Positions 54,286 through 63,735 of a stretch of DNA of 64,000 bases are shown one piece after another. How positions within the stretch are numbered: position 1 is the stretch's first letter; each line of letters opens with the position of its first letter. The stretch spans positions 434,001 to 498,000 of the forward strand of contig CAWCUU010000002.1 of assembly GCA_963798855.1 (NCBI GenBank), given 5' to 3'. The notes under the pieces are model-generated. The model was not told the DNA's origin and made no database searches. It saw only the letters and a program-made list of their open reading frames with translations. Source of the DNA: CAWCUU01 sp963798855 (GTDB lineage Bacteria; Gemmatimonadota; Gemmatimonadetes; Longimicrobiales; RSA9). Both the position numbers and the translations under genes were made by a program.

Positions 54286-55908
54286 TCAGGCGGCATCAGC
54301 GATCGTTTTCTCGGCGACGGAGAGATCGAACGTCGCGAGGATGATCGGGAAATCCTGGAAGGCGAAATTCTCCGCCGCGAGGTGGAACCCGTGCCAGTTG
54401 GTGAACGACGGCGGCACGATGCGGTAGCGCGCGACGCGGCCGTCGCGTCCAGGCGCACCCAGTGAAACGCCGCGCCGCGCGGCGCCTCGACCCAGCCGAG
54501 GGCCGCGCCGGCCTGAGCTTCGATCGGTTGCGAGAATCGGACCCACTTGTGCAAGCGCTGCGCCGGCCTGCTCCATGATGCGCACCGATTGCGCCGCTTC
54601 CGCGAACAGCACCCGCAGCCGCGCGTAGCCGTCGCCTTCCTGCTTCGCTCGGCACGTCGAACTCGTAGGTCGTCATAGCCGGAGTAAGGCTGCGCGCGCC
54701 GCAAGTCGCGCGACGAGGCCGGACGCGCGCGCAACCGGGCCGACCAGGCCGTAAACCGTCGCGTTCGCTGCGTCGATGACGCCGACTTCTTCAAGCCGGT
54801 CAAGAAAACTGCTCGTGAGGCGAAGCTGCCGCTCAAGCGCGTGAGTCGTTTCACACACCTCGCGCGACTGCTCGAGCGCTTGCGCACGGCGGCATCATCG
54901 CAGGTCGCAGCGCAGGCCGCCCGGCGCGAGCAGACCGAACAGATAGCGATGACCGGTCAGCTCGCCGCACACCCGCAGCAGATCTTCCTCGAGCATCGCC
55001 GCCTGGCTGGTGGCCACCACCAGCGCGGTCGATTCGCAGATCTGCCTCGATCGCGCCGGCGTGTTGGCGCAGCGCTCCAGCTCGGCCAGGAACACGCGAA
55101 GCGCTTGCGCGCGTGCCGGGACTTCGCGTGCCGCCGATCGTTTCGACCGCCTGACAAAAGGCCAGCCCGTGGGCGAACGCCGTCGTCGCCGCGAAGCGCT
55201 CGGCGAGCAGCAACGCGTCGTCGATCGCTGCGCCCTTCCGCCAGTTTCTCGACCGCGCGCCACTTGTAGAAGAGCCGCGGCGATCGGAGCGGATGACGTC
55301 CTCGCCGACGGTCTCGAGCAGAAAATGCACCGACTCCGTCACTCCCGAGTAGACGGGCCCGACCGGCATCACGAACGCACCCGGCTCATGCACGATGCGA
55401 CGCGGGCGCCAGTCGGGATCGGGCGCGCGATGGACGAGGCGCCTCACGCGCGTCGAAGCCGTGTCGCATCGGCTCGACGCCCTCCTGCCAGGCGTCATCG
55501 TGCAGCACGAAATCGCCCAGTCGCGGATGGCCCTCGAACGTCAGGCCGAACAGATCCTCCGCTTCCCGCTCGTGCCAGTCCGCCGCATGCACGAACCGGC
55601 TGATGCTGGGAAAGTGTTTCTGCGCAAGCGGGGCGCTCGCCACGAGATGTACCCAGCCTGCGCCGCGTCGCGCCGTAGAAAACGTAGCGCAGCAGCCACT
55701 CGGCAGCGCCTTCCTCGACGACGAGGCCGGCGAAGCCGTAGCCGGCAGCACTCGACGGAGGAACCAGCCGCTCCGGCCGACAACACACGTCCCGCGTGCA
55801 GTTGACCTCCAGGCCGAACGAGCTCGGCCAGCGAGCGCGGCCTCGCGCGATCGCTGGCCAGCGTTGCGCGATTTCGAGCCGGCTGAGAATCGGTCGCATT
55901 CATCATGG
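54286..55908 (-). CDS. NuoCD/HyfG-like large subunit lacking Ni ligands, frameshifted
   Basis: NuoC-like N-terminus (FVHAADWHEREAEDLFGLTFEGHP, LGDFVLHDDAW) and NuoD-like remainder (VYSGVTESVHFLLETVGEDVI, LFYKWRAVEKLAEG, ELTGHRYLFGLL). Where [NiFe] hydrogenases have RxCGxC, this protein reads LAERFAATTAFAHGLAF; where they have DPCxxCTxR near the C-terminus, it reads ATFDLSVAEKT. It therefore cannot bind the NiFe centre and belongs to hydrogenase-related (Ehr) or complex-I-like assemblies. Several frame changes occur, but both diagnostic regions lie in clean stretches. Confidence 0.7.
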
Positions 55909-57364
55909 CGCTTACCGTCTCCAGCGCCGCCGCGGCCAGTTCGAGCAGAGTTCGTGCAGCGGCGCGGGAACATAGAGCCCGAGCACCAGCACCGGCGGAG
56001 CGGCCAACACCACGTGGCAGCCGCGCAGGTGCAAGGCAGATGGCTGCGCGGCGTCGCACCTGCCGCGGTCGTCGGCGCCGCGCCAGAAGACCATGCGGTT
56101 CAGATGCAACATGACGCCGAAGAAGGCGACAGCGATGAATAGGACGAGCAATGCCGTCGACCACGTAGCGACCTCGCGAGCCCGGCCTGAGAATCGAAAA
56201 CTCACTCAGGAAAACCGCCAACGGCGGCGCGCCGGCGATGGCGAGTCCGCCGAAGATCAGCGCGGCGCCCGCGAGCGGGCGACGGCGGATCAGTCCGCGC
56301 ACTCGCGCGATTTCGCGCGTCGCACGGCGAGCAGGGCCGCGCCGGCGGCGAAGAAGCAGAACGATTTCGTGACCGAATGGTTAACGATCTGCTAGCATCG
56401 CGCCGTAGTGCGCCGCCGCCGCGCCGAGACCGGCCGCGATCAGCGATGATGCCCATGTGCTCGACGGTGGAAAAAGCGAACAGCCGCTTGTAGTCGCGCA
56501 CCTGCAGCAGCAGAAAGGCGGCGACGCCGACCGAAACAAGGCCCGAGGACGACGCCCACGTCGTCGACGTGCGCGGCGGCACGGCCTCAACCGGCAACAG
56601 GCGCAGGATGACGTAGAGCGCGCGTCGTCGTCTCGATGCCGGAGAGCAGCGCGCAGACCGGCGACGGCGCCTGGCTGTGCGCGTCCGGCAGCCAGGTGTG
56701 CAGCGGCACGAGACCGACCTTCGTGCCAAAGCCGACCAGGATCAGCAGGAACGCGGTCTGCATCAGCACCGGCGGCACCGGGGCGCGACGGCGAGCAGTC
56801 CCGCCCAGGTATAGGTGCCGCCGCCGCCCGCCTGCATCGAACGCCAAAAAAGCGACAGAAATCCGAGCAGCGCGATCGCCGCGCCCATGAGCGAGAGCGC
56901 GACGTATTTCCACGCGGCTTCGAGCGCCTCACGCGTGTTGTCGAAGCGACGAGCACGCCGAAAACAGCGTCGTCAGCTCGACGACGATCCAGACCAGCGT
57001 CGGCTCGCGACGGCCGGAACCGCGAGCATCGAGAAGACGAAGAGATTGTAGTTGCGCGTAGTAGAGTCGCAGCCCGCGGCGTGCTTGCGCTCGCGTGCGC
57101 CATGTACCCCCAGGAAAAGAGCGCCGCGGTCGCGCACACGCACGCGGCCAGAGCGACGACGAGCGCGCTCAGGCCGTCGACGCCGACCCAGCCGGGAGCC
57201 GCCACGGCGTCGCGGCCCGCTGGACCATGGAGCGATCAGTGCCGCGACGGCCACCGCTACGCGCCGCAGTCGAAGGTCGACCGCCGGCGCGAACTCCGCG
57301 CGGACGGAAGCACACCAGAGCGCTGCGCGAACGGCAGCGCCAGAATCACGGAGTCTCGATGCAT
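55905..57364 (-). CDS. HyfF/NuoM-like membrane subunit, many frameshifts
   Basis: Antiporter-like subunit. Start ATG 57364 after GAGGAGG. Segments in order: APGWVGVDGLSALVVALAACVCATAALFSWGYMA, FLLILVGFGTKVGLVPLHTWLPDAHSQAPSPV (with the conserved lysine and histidine), LLQVRDYKRLFAFSTVEHMGII, LAGAALIFGGLAIAGAPPLAVFLSEFSIL, HLNRMVFWRG and LVLGLYVPAPLHEL. Five or more frame changes. The gene lies between the HyfE- and HyfG-like genes, as in hydrogenase-4 operons. Confidence 0.68.
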
Positions 57365-58057
57365 TGGCTTCCTCCTCGGCGGCACGCCAGCAGCTCGCCT
57401 ACCCGCGTCGTGCCGACGTGCTGTTGGATCGCCCGCGTCAGCACGCCGATGATGAAAGCAATGATGAGAACAGTCGGGCGATGGCGAGTTCGGCGATCAA
57501 CGGAAGATCGCGCGCGATGGCGATGCCGGCGAGAAAGGCGGAGTTTTCCATCGCCAGCAAACCCATCAGCAGCGGCACAGCTTCCCGCCGCACTGCGAGG
57601 GTATAGGCGCCCAGCAGCAGACCGGCGAGGCCGATCGGCACGTTCGGCCCGCGAAGTCCGGTGCCCGGCGGCGCCGAGCAGCGGCGCGCGAGGAAATAGG
57701 CGAGCAGCGCCAGGGCCAGCGCGATCAGCAGCGACGTTGGGATATTGACGCCTGGTCGATCTCGCGCCGCGTGTAGATCTCCGCGACGACAGCCGGCGCA
57801 GCAGCCAGGGAACAGGATCGGCTTGCGTGATGATGTTCACGACGCCGACGCCGCAAAGGTGCGCCGGAATGAAGTGCGCGCCGAGCAGGAAAGCCGAAGC
57901 CGCGAGCAGCAGCGACTGCGCGATGAAGAGGCGCAGCGCGGCCTGCGCCTGCCGCGTCGCCACGATGCCGAGGGCGAGCACCAGGAAGAGTCCCGCGGAG
58001 AGAGCGTTAAGGCCGACCAGCGTTGTGGACCAGCGCGTCGATGGCCATCGTCGTCAT
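57349..58057 (-). CDS. HyfE-like membrane subunit, frameshifted
   Basis: Small membrane subunit of hydrogenase-4-type complexes. The start region MTTMAIDALVH (58057, behind TTAGGAG) shifts frame into LVGLNALSAGLFLVLALGIVATRQAQAALRLFIAQSLLLAASAFLLG, then to IGLAGLLLGAYTLAVRREAVPLLMGLLAMENSAFLAGIAIARDLPLIAELAI, and ends IIGVLTRAIQQHVGTTRVGELL. At least three frame changes. Confidence 0.65.
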
Positions 58058-58060
58058 CTC

Positions 58061-59012
58061 CTAACGGTAGCATGAACAGCCGCGTGATCATGGCGGCGAC
58101 CGAGGTGATGAACGCCGCGCCGAGAAACTCGGAAATGCGAAAGAGGCGCAGCTTGGACAGCGACGACTCGATCACGACCAGCACAGCAGGAAACCAGAAT
58201 TTTCAACAGCACCAGGGGATGGCGAGCAGCACCGCGCCGAGGTCTGCTCGCGCGGCCAGCCCCACGGCGTGACCAGCACGTTCAGGAACACGCACATCAG
58301 CACGAACAGCTTCATCTGGCCGCCCCATTTCATCAGCGCCAGCGCCGCGACCGGAGTATTCGAGCCCCTTCGACTCATCGATCATCGCCAGCTCGAAATG
58401 GCCGGAGGGGTTGTCGACCGGGATGCGGCCGCCTTCGGCGAGGATCAGCATGAAGAAGGCGACGAGCAGCAGCACGTGCGAGGGCGCGAAGAATGCCGAC
58501 GCGGACGTCACCCACTGCTGCTGCACGATGTACGGGATGGTCGAGCCCGCCACGAACGAGACCGTGAAGAAGACGATCATGAAGACCGGCTCGGCGAGGA
58601 AACCCACCATCCGCGTCCGGCTCGCCCCCATCGCTCCGTAGGGGTTGGCGGTGTCGACGGCCGCGAGAGCGGCGAAGAAGCCGCCGAGCGCCAGCACGAA
58701 GCCCGCACCGACCATGTCCGCCATGAACGCGAAGAAGAGCGGATAGGAGGTCAGCACGGGGATCAGCAGCGTGACGAAGATCGGCGTGACGAAAACAACG
58801 TAAGGCGTGAAGCGGAAAATCCACGAGCTCTCCTCCGAGACGACCTCGTCCTTGTGGAACAGCTTCCAGAGGTCGCGATACGGCTGGCAGATGCTCGGGC
58901 CGCGCTTCGACTGGACGCTCTCCTTGAGTCGGTCCAGCACGCCCTTGGCCAGCGGCGCCAGCCCCAGGACGAACACCACCTGCAGCAGGTTCAGCACGAT
59001 ACGCGAGAGCAC
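58061..59012 (-). CDS. HyfC/NuoH-like membrane subunit, frameshifted at 3' end
   Basis: Membrane subunit that anchors the peripheral arm. GPSICQPYRDLWKLFHKDEV, DTANPYGAMGASRTRMVGFLAEPVFM and EGGRIPVDNPSGHFELAMIDESKGLEYSG are diagnostic of the HyfC/formate-hydrogenlyase subunit 4/NuoH family. The frame is intact to about 58350, then breaks; the rest (ALALMKWGGQMKLFVLMCVFLNVLVTPWG, IESSLSKLRLFRISEFLGAAFI) is in other frames. GTG 59012 with GGAGGTGGA upstream is the likely start. First gene behind riboswitch 3. Confidence 0.78.
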
Positions 59013-59067
59013 GCCTTCCACCTCCGGGTTTCGTGGCGCACGGAGGCTCACGACGCCGGGGGGGTAC

Positions 59068-59146
59068 AAGAAACTCCCGCCCGGCCGGAGCCGAAGCAGG
59101 AGTCATCAACCGCGCGGGCGGTGTATTTCAGGCGAACTCCATTGCC
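59068..59146 (-). ncRNA. Fluoride (crcB-type) riboswitch 3
   Basis: Minus strand: GGCAATGGAGTTCGCC, a stem, GGTTGATGACTCCTGC, then a GC-rich arm and GGGAGTTTC as terminator side. It is the fluoride aptamer core with a mutually exclusive terminator, as in riboswitch 1. It ends 56 bp before the start of the HyfC-like gene and should control the whole Ehr-enolase operon. Confidence 0.87.
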
Positions 59147-59162
59147 GCCATGCTGTCCGCGT

Positions 59163-59191
59163 ACTCTAGGCTTGGCGTCCGATGCCGTCAA
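59163..59191 (-). promoter_or_regulatory. Promoter of fluoride riboswitch 3
   Basis: Minus strand TTGACG (59186-59191) and TAGAGT (59163-59168), 17-bp spacer; the aptamer begins about 16 bases after the -10. Confidence 0.65.
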
Positions 59192-59243
59192 GAGGTGCGG
59201 CGATTTCGGCGACGCCGGGTGAGCTCGGGGCTGCTGCTCGAGC

Positions 59244-59636
59244 TCAGCACGGTCGCCCCCGGGAAACCGATCGCTCCGGTGGCTGGAGCCACCCCGTCCC
59301 GAGCCAGGTCCACCACGCCGCGAGGTCGGGGAACCGGTCGAGCGATTCATGAAGCCTCGCCGCCTCGATCCGGCCGGTCTCCGTGCAGCGATCGAGGCAG
59401 TTCAGGCGCATCCGCAACGCGCCGCGCCAGAGGATGGAGCCGGGCGTGGGTATTTCGATGGCGCCCTCCGAGCCCCACTGGATCACGATCGTCGACACAG
59501 CGCCCTCGGGGGGCGGCGGCAGGACCAGAACCAGGTGGGCGAGCGGCAGAAGCAGTGCCCGATCCGGTCCGTCGATCTCCGCCTGCAGCTCGGCCGCGTC
59601 TACCGTCGCCCGAGCGGGCGCGATTGCGCCGTCCAT
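59244..59636 (-). CDS. Unknown 130-residue protein under fluoride riboswitch 2
   Basis: Start ATG 59636 behind GGGAAGGAGG, so well translated. The protein has an alanine-rich N-terminus, a hydrophobic segment ALLLPLAHLVLVLPPPPEG that is too short and proline-rich for a sure membrane helix, then STIVIQWGSEGAIEIPTPGSILWRGALRMRLNCLDRC and a tryptophan-rich AAWWTWLGTGW. I do not recognise a family. It is intact, the only gene between riboswitches 2 and 3, and so a dedicated fluoride-response protein candidate. Confidence 0.65.
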   Translation of the reverse strand: MDGAIAPARATVDAAELQAEIDGPDRALLLPLAHLVLVLPPPPEGAVSTIVIQWGSEGAIEIPTPGSILWRGALRMRLNCLDRCTETGRIEAARLHESLDRFPDLAAWWTWLGTGWLQPPERSVSRGRPC

Positions 59637-59693
59637 GCGGCGCCTCCTTCCCTGAAGAGCCTCGCCGGGGGGCGCCGGCGATTTCGCCGCAAG

Positions 59694-59769
59694 CAAAAAC
59701 TCCCACCCGGCGTCTGCCGAACAGGAGTCATCAACCGCTGAACGCGGTGCTCAGGCGAACTCCATCGCC
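59694..59769 (-). ncRNA. Fluoride (crcB-type) riboswitch 2
   Basis: Minus strand: GGCGATGGAGTTCGCC, ACCGC/GCGGT stem, TTGATGACTCCTGTTC, then GGGTGGGAGTTTTT as terminator half (T-run 59695-59699). It has the same core as riboswitches 1 and 3. It precedes the 130-residue protein gene by 58 bp. Confidence 0.88.
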
Positions 59770-59781
59770 GTTCCTGACTTG

Positions 59782-59810
59782 AGTCTAGTCGCGGCACCCG
59801 ATCCGATCAA
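59782..59810 (-). promoter_or_regulatory. Promoter of fluoride riboswitch 2
   Basis: Minus strand TTGATC (59805-59810) and TAGACT (59782-59787), 17-bp spacer. It lies inside the 3' end of the metallophosphoesterase gene. Confidence 0.62.
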
Positions 59811-60580
59811 GGGTCCGACGCTGCCGCGCGTCCGCGAGGCGAGAGCCGGTCGCGTCCGGCCATGCCGGCGCCTCACCGCCTTGTGGCGCAGAGCCGGTCC
59901 GGAGGGTGTGCGCCAGGAGGGCCACCGCCTCGGAAGCGAGCCCGAGCGCGCCCAGCTCGTCCACCGTACGGTCGATCGGGTACGCAAGACGCCGCAGGTC
60001 GATCCGACCGTCCTCGAGGACCGCATAGGCCGCTCCGGGATTGCCGTCCAGCGGCAGGCCCACGCTCCCCGGGTTGACGACCCGTGCGCGTCCGAACCAC
60101 CGCTCGTACTGCACATCGCGTGTGGCCCACGAGCACCAGATTGGCGTCCAGCCCGAGCACCTCTCACTCCCACTCGCGCGAGCCCGGGTCCAGATACCCA
60201 TGCAGCGGGTCGGCGGGCGTCGCGTGGACGAGCAGCGCCGTGGCGCTGCCGACGTCGGCGAAGAGCCAGCGCGGGAGGGCGCCGAGGAACGAACGATCCC
60301 CGGGCGATAGCAGGGCCCGGCCGATCTCCTGGGTGGCGCCGGCGAGTCCGGCGAACGGGCCGTAAGCGCCCGGGGGCTTGCCCGTCGCATGGGCGAGGTC
60401 GTGATTGCCCTGGACGCAGATCGCGCTCGCTTCGCTTACGCGCCGCACGCACGCGTCCGGACGCGGGCCGAACCCCACGAGGTCGCCCAGCACGATCAGG
60501 CGGTCGTGTGGCTCGGCCGCAAGCACTGCCTCGAGGGCCGCGAGGTTCCCGTGCAAATCCGACGGTATCAGTGTACGCAT
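59785..60580 (-). CDS. Metallophosphoesterase (YfcE-like), frameshifted
   Basis: Calcineurin-like phosphoesterase. ATG 60580 opens MRTLIPSDLHGNLAALEAVLA; LGDLVGFGPRPDA, CVQGNHDLAH and LVHATPADPLHGY carry metal ligands. After about 60165 the continuation NLVLVGHT, VQYERWFGRARVVNPGSVGLPLDGNPGAAYAVLEDGRIDL appears in other frames; about three frame changes. It is similar in type to the enzyme in the ars operon at 19920. Last gene before riboswitch 2. Confidence 0.7.
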
Positions 60581-60618
60581 GGCCGCTCCGGAGTTCAACC
60601 ATCGTTCCGTGCCGCCGC

Positions 60619-62156
60619 TCAGGCGGGCTCGGTCGCGAACACGTCGCGATAGATATCCGCCCCGTAGGAGGTCTCCAGGGGCTCCCCCGGGACGACCCTG
60701 AACGTGCGCTTTCCGTCCGCGCGACGTTCGGCGCGCAGACAGAGGCAGGCGTCGGGTTCCTGCGCGGAAAGGGCGTGAGCGAATCCGTAGAGATGCGTGA
60801 CGAAGAACACCTTGATGCCCTTCTCGAGCAGGGGGCTGAAACGACCTGCCGCGCGATCTCCGAACCCTCGCGCTGGTTCGTCGCGGCGAACGATTCGTTG
60901 AAAAGCACTGGAGCGCTCCGGGAGAGAGGGCATCGGCCAGGCCCGCTCAGGCGCGCCAGCTCCTCGTCCAGCTTCCCTTTGCTCGAGCGCCTGGATCTTC
61001 TTCCCGCCGGTAGTGAGTCAACACGGCGGGTGCACAGCTCGGCCGCGAAGCGGCTTCGGCGCCGACGAACATTCCGGCCTGCATCATGAGTTGCGCGAGG
61101 CCGACGCTGCGCAGGAACGTCGACTTGCCGCCCTCGTTCGCTCCGGTGACCAGCACCAGCCTGCCGTCGGCGTCGACCCGTGTTCGGCCGACGGGTTGCC
61201 CGATTGTGAGGGGCGAGGCAGACGTCGTGGAGCCCCTCGCACCGGAGCCGGCGAGTGGCCTGCCGGTTTCGGGTACGGGCCAGCAGGGTGGGCGCGCCCA
61301 TGGGACGCGAGCCGCTCGAGCAGGTTCAGGCAGCCGACATAGAAGCCCGACTCCTTCCGCAGGGGTCTCGAAGAAAGCCCACCACGTGGTCGGCGGACCG
61401 CGACGTTCAATTTCGCGAGCGTTCTAGTCTCACGGTCCCTGCATCTCCGACAGCGCGCGGGCGCCGGCTTTCGTCCTCCGGGTCGTATGTTGAACGTGTA
61501 GCTCGGCCGCGCCCCTGCCCAGGATCCGGTCCAGTCAGCGACGGCTTCTCGCGGTGGGCGGCGCAACACGTAGGCGGCGCCGTCGATTGCCGGGGCCCAG
61601 CTCCGCGCTCATCGAGGATTCCGGGACCGGAACCTCAGCTCGGCGAGGCGCTCCTTCACGCGAGCGAGGTACCGGGGACCCAGCTCGTCTCTCGTGCGTC
61701 GCCCACAGGGCGAGAAAGGCGCTGCGACTGGAAGCGGGGCGCCTCCGCGCTCGGCCAGGCCCCGCAGCCGGGGCGAACACGTCCAGCTCCGTCTCCAGCA
61801 GCTCGATGGCGCCTCCAGAGCCGGCCGGATGCGGAGCGTCCGATCAGCCCCCACCAGCCCTTCTTGCGCGCCTCTCCAGCGCCATTGATCGCCTAGCGCG
61901 TAGAGCTCCCGTATCGCTCGCCGGGTTGCGTGGATCGCGTCACGTGAGCGCTTCCCTGGCGGTAGCGTGATCGGTCCCGCCCGTTCCCGCGGTGCGTCCC
62001 ATTCAAGGACCGTCTCGCGCATATCTCGCGTCACGAGCGCGTCGCCGCGAGCCAGGAATCCACCAGCGCGTCCAGCGCCAGATCCTGCGCCACATCCTGT
62101 TTCGCCGCTTCTCCGGGTCGGCCGGGCGTCGGATCGAAGTCGCGATCGGCGTGCAT
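60619..62156 (-). CDS. MutS-like ATPase B, frameshifted
   Basis: MutS-related protein with C-terminal ABC-type ATPase. The start is near 62156 (MHADRDFDPTPGRPGEAAKQ), then DVAQDLALDALVDSWLA and RAIRELYALGDQW. The ATPase has Walker A TGANEGGKSTFLRS, Walker B VLFNESFAATN and a C-terminal IKVFFVTHLYGFAHAL...GEPLETSYGADIYRDVF. It lacks the mismatch-recognition domain of canonical MutS. Several frame changes. It directly follows the second MutS-like gene, which suggests a heteromeric pair. Confidence 0.68.
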
Positions 62157-63735
62157 CTCAGCCAGGCCTTCACGGGGTCGATCCCCTCCGTATCAGCCAG
62201 CTCGTGGGTGACCCCTGTACATCTTGGCGACCGACAGCGCGTAGGCGAGACCGTCCGCCGGCCTGCCGCTCGATCGGATGAACGTCCGGACCGACAGGAT
62301 CCTCCGGATCGACCGCGGCGACCATGCTGACCGTCTTCTCGTCGACAGCGACGCGAGCTCGTCGAGGAACGTGACGCAGACCGCGAGCGAGATCCCGCCG
62401 GAGATCTGCTCCATGACTGCGGCTGCCGAGGTAGACGGCATCCTTCAGCGTCGTGGAGGAGAAGATCTCGTTCATGACGATGACGCTGTCGGGCGTGGCC
62501 TGCATGCGAGGACCTCGGCGAATACGAACGAGGTCGTCGCTGGAGCTTGCCTCGCCGCGTTCGCAGCTCCTCCTCCCGCTCGAAGTGGGTGAACACCCGA
62601 TCGCAGAGCGTAGAGCCGGGCCTGCGTCCCCGGCACCGGACTCCCGAGACGAGCCAGCCAGTGGAGCTGCCCGAACATGCGCGCGAACGTCGTCTTGCCG
62701 CCGTGGTTCGGACCGGTGACCACCAGCACGCGCTCGGGGCTCTCGAGCCGGAAGCCGTTGGTCACGACCCGGCGCCCCTCGGCCACCAGCTTCAACGCCA
62801 GCGCGAGATCGAAGCGCGTCCCGGGCCTGGACGCTCCGGGCCGAGGCGCAGAGCTGCGGATAGCAGAAGCTGACTCCGGATTCTTCCAGTTGCCGCGTCA
62901 GTCCGATATACGCGATGTAGAACTGCACCTCGCGATCGAAGCGCTACGACCGTCCCGTCCAGGTAGCCGGCGTGGCGAGCGGGGAACGCCTCGAGCGCCT
63001 GAAATAACATCCGGGTACAGCAGCGCCACGCGCTCGACCACGCGTGACTGGACGTGGTCGAGCGCGCCCGGATCCGGCGTCCGGCACGTTCCCCGGCCGG
63101 CGTGGCGGAGGTGAAGCGCTCGAACAGCGCGGCGATGACATTGCCGTAATCGCTTTCGCCTTCCCAGCGTCCGACGGTGACGCTGCCACCCCTGATCCGC
63201 AGCGTATAGCGGACCGCCGCGAGGTCGGCCACCAACGTCGTCACGTCCGCAGCCAGCGCCCGGAATGCCTCGGATCCGATATAGGCATCGAGACGGTCTC
63301 GGAACCCACGCAGCCCACGGGACCGCGGCTCGAGAGACTGCAGCTCGTCCAGGAGACGCTGTACGGCCTCGCAGTAGGTGTGAACGGCGCTCACGAACCA
63401 ACGCTCCCGCTCGTAGCGGTGGCGGGCCTGCTCCGCGAGCTCCAGATCCGCGCGCATTGAATGCATCGCGTACGTGAACGCGACGACGCGGTTCATCTCA
63501 GCTCGGCGCCCTGGAGGTCGCGGAAGATCTCCTGCCGGTACGTAATGGACTGCACATTGCGCAGCGGCGCATGGAAGAACGGCTTCAGGTCGAAATCGCC
63601 GAAGCGGGCGGTGGCCCGGTCCACGATCTGATCGAGCCGGAGGTCCCGGAACACGTCGGCGGCCTCCTCGACCGGCGTGTCGCGCTCCGATTCGGCCGTG
63701 GGGAAAAGGATGCTGTGGAACTCCAGGCCGGTCAT
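62157..63735 (-). CDS. MutS-like ATPase A, frameshifted
   Basis: The start ATG 63735 overlaps the stop of the MFS gene. The N-terminus LEFHSILFPTAESERDTPVEEAADVFRDLRLDQIVDRA and FFHAPLRNVQSITYRQEIFRDL are typical of MutS-related proteins; TGA at 63493 then interrupts and the frame at 63496 continues VVAFTYAMHSMRADLELA. The ATPase has Walker A TGPNHGGKTTFARM and Walker B VIVMNEIFSSTTLKDAV. Several further frame changes; the 3' end, near 62157, is uncertain. It pairs with MutS-like B. Confidence 0.68.

Noticed and set aside
54286..55908. Calling the Hyf-like complex a [NiFe] hydrogenase or formate hydrogenlyase
   Set aside because: Both Ni-binding CxxC motifs are absent from clean stretches of the large subunit; no formate dehydrogenase or maturation genes are nearby.
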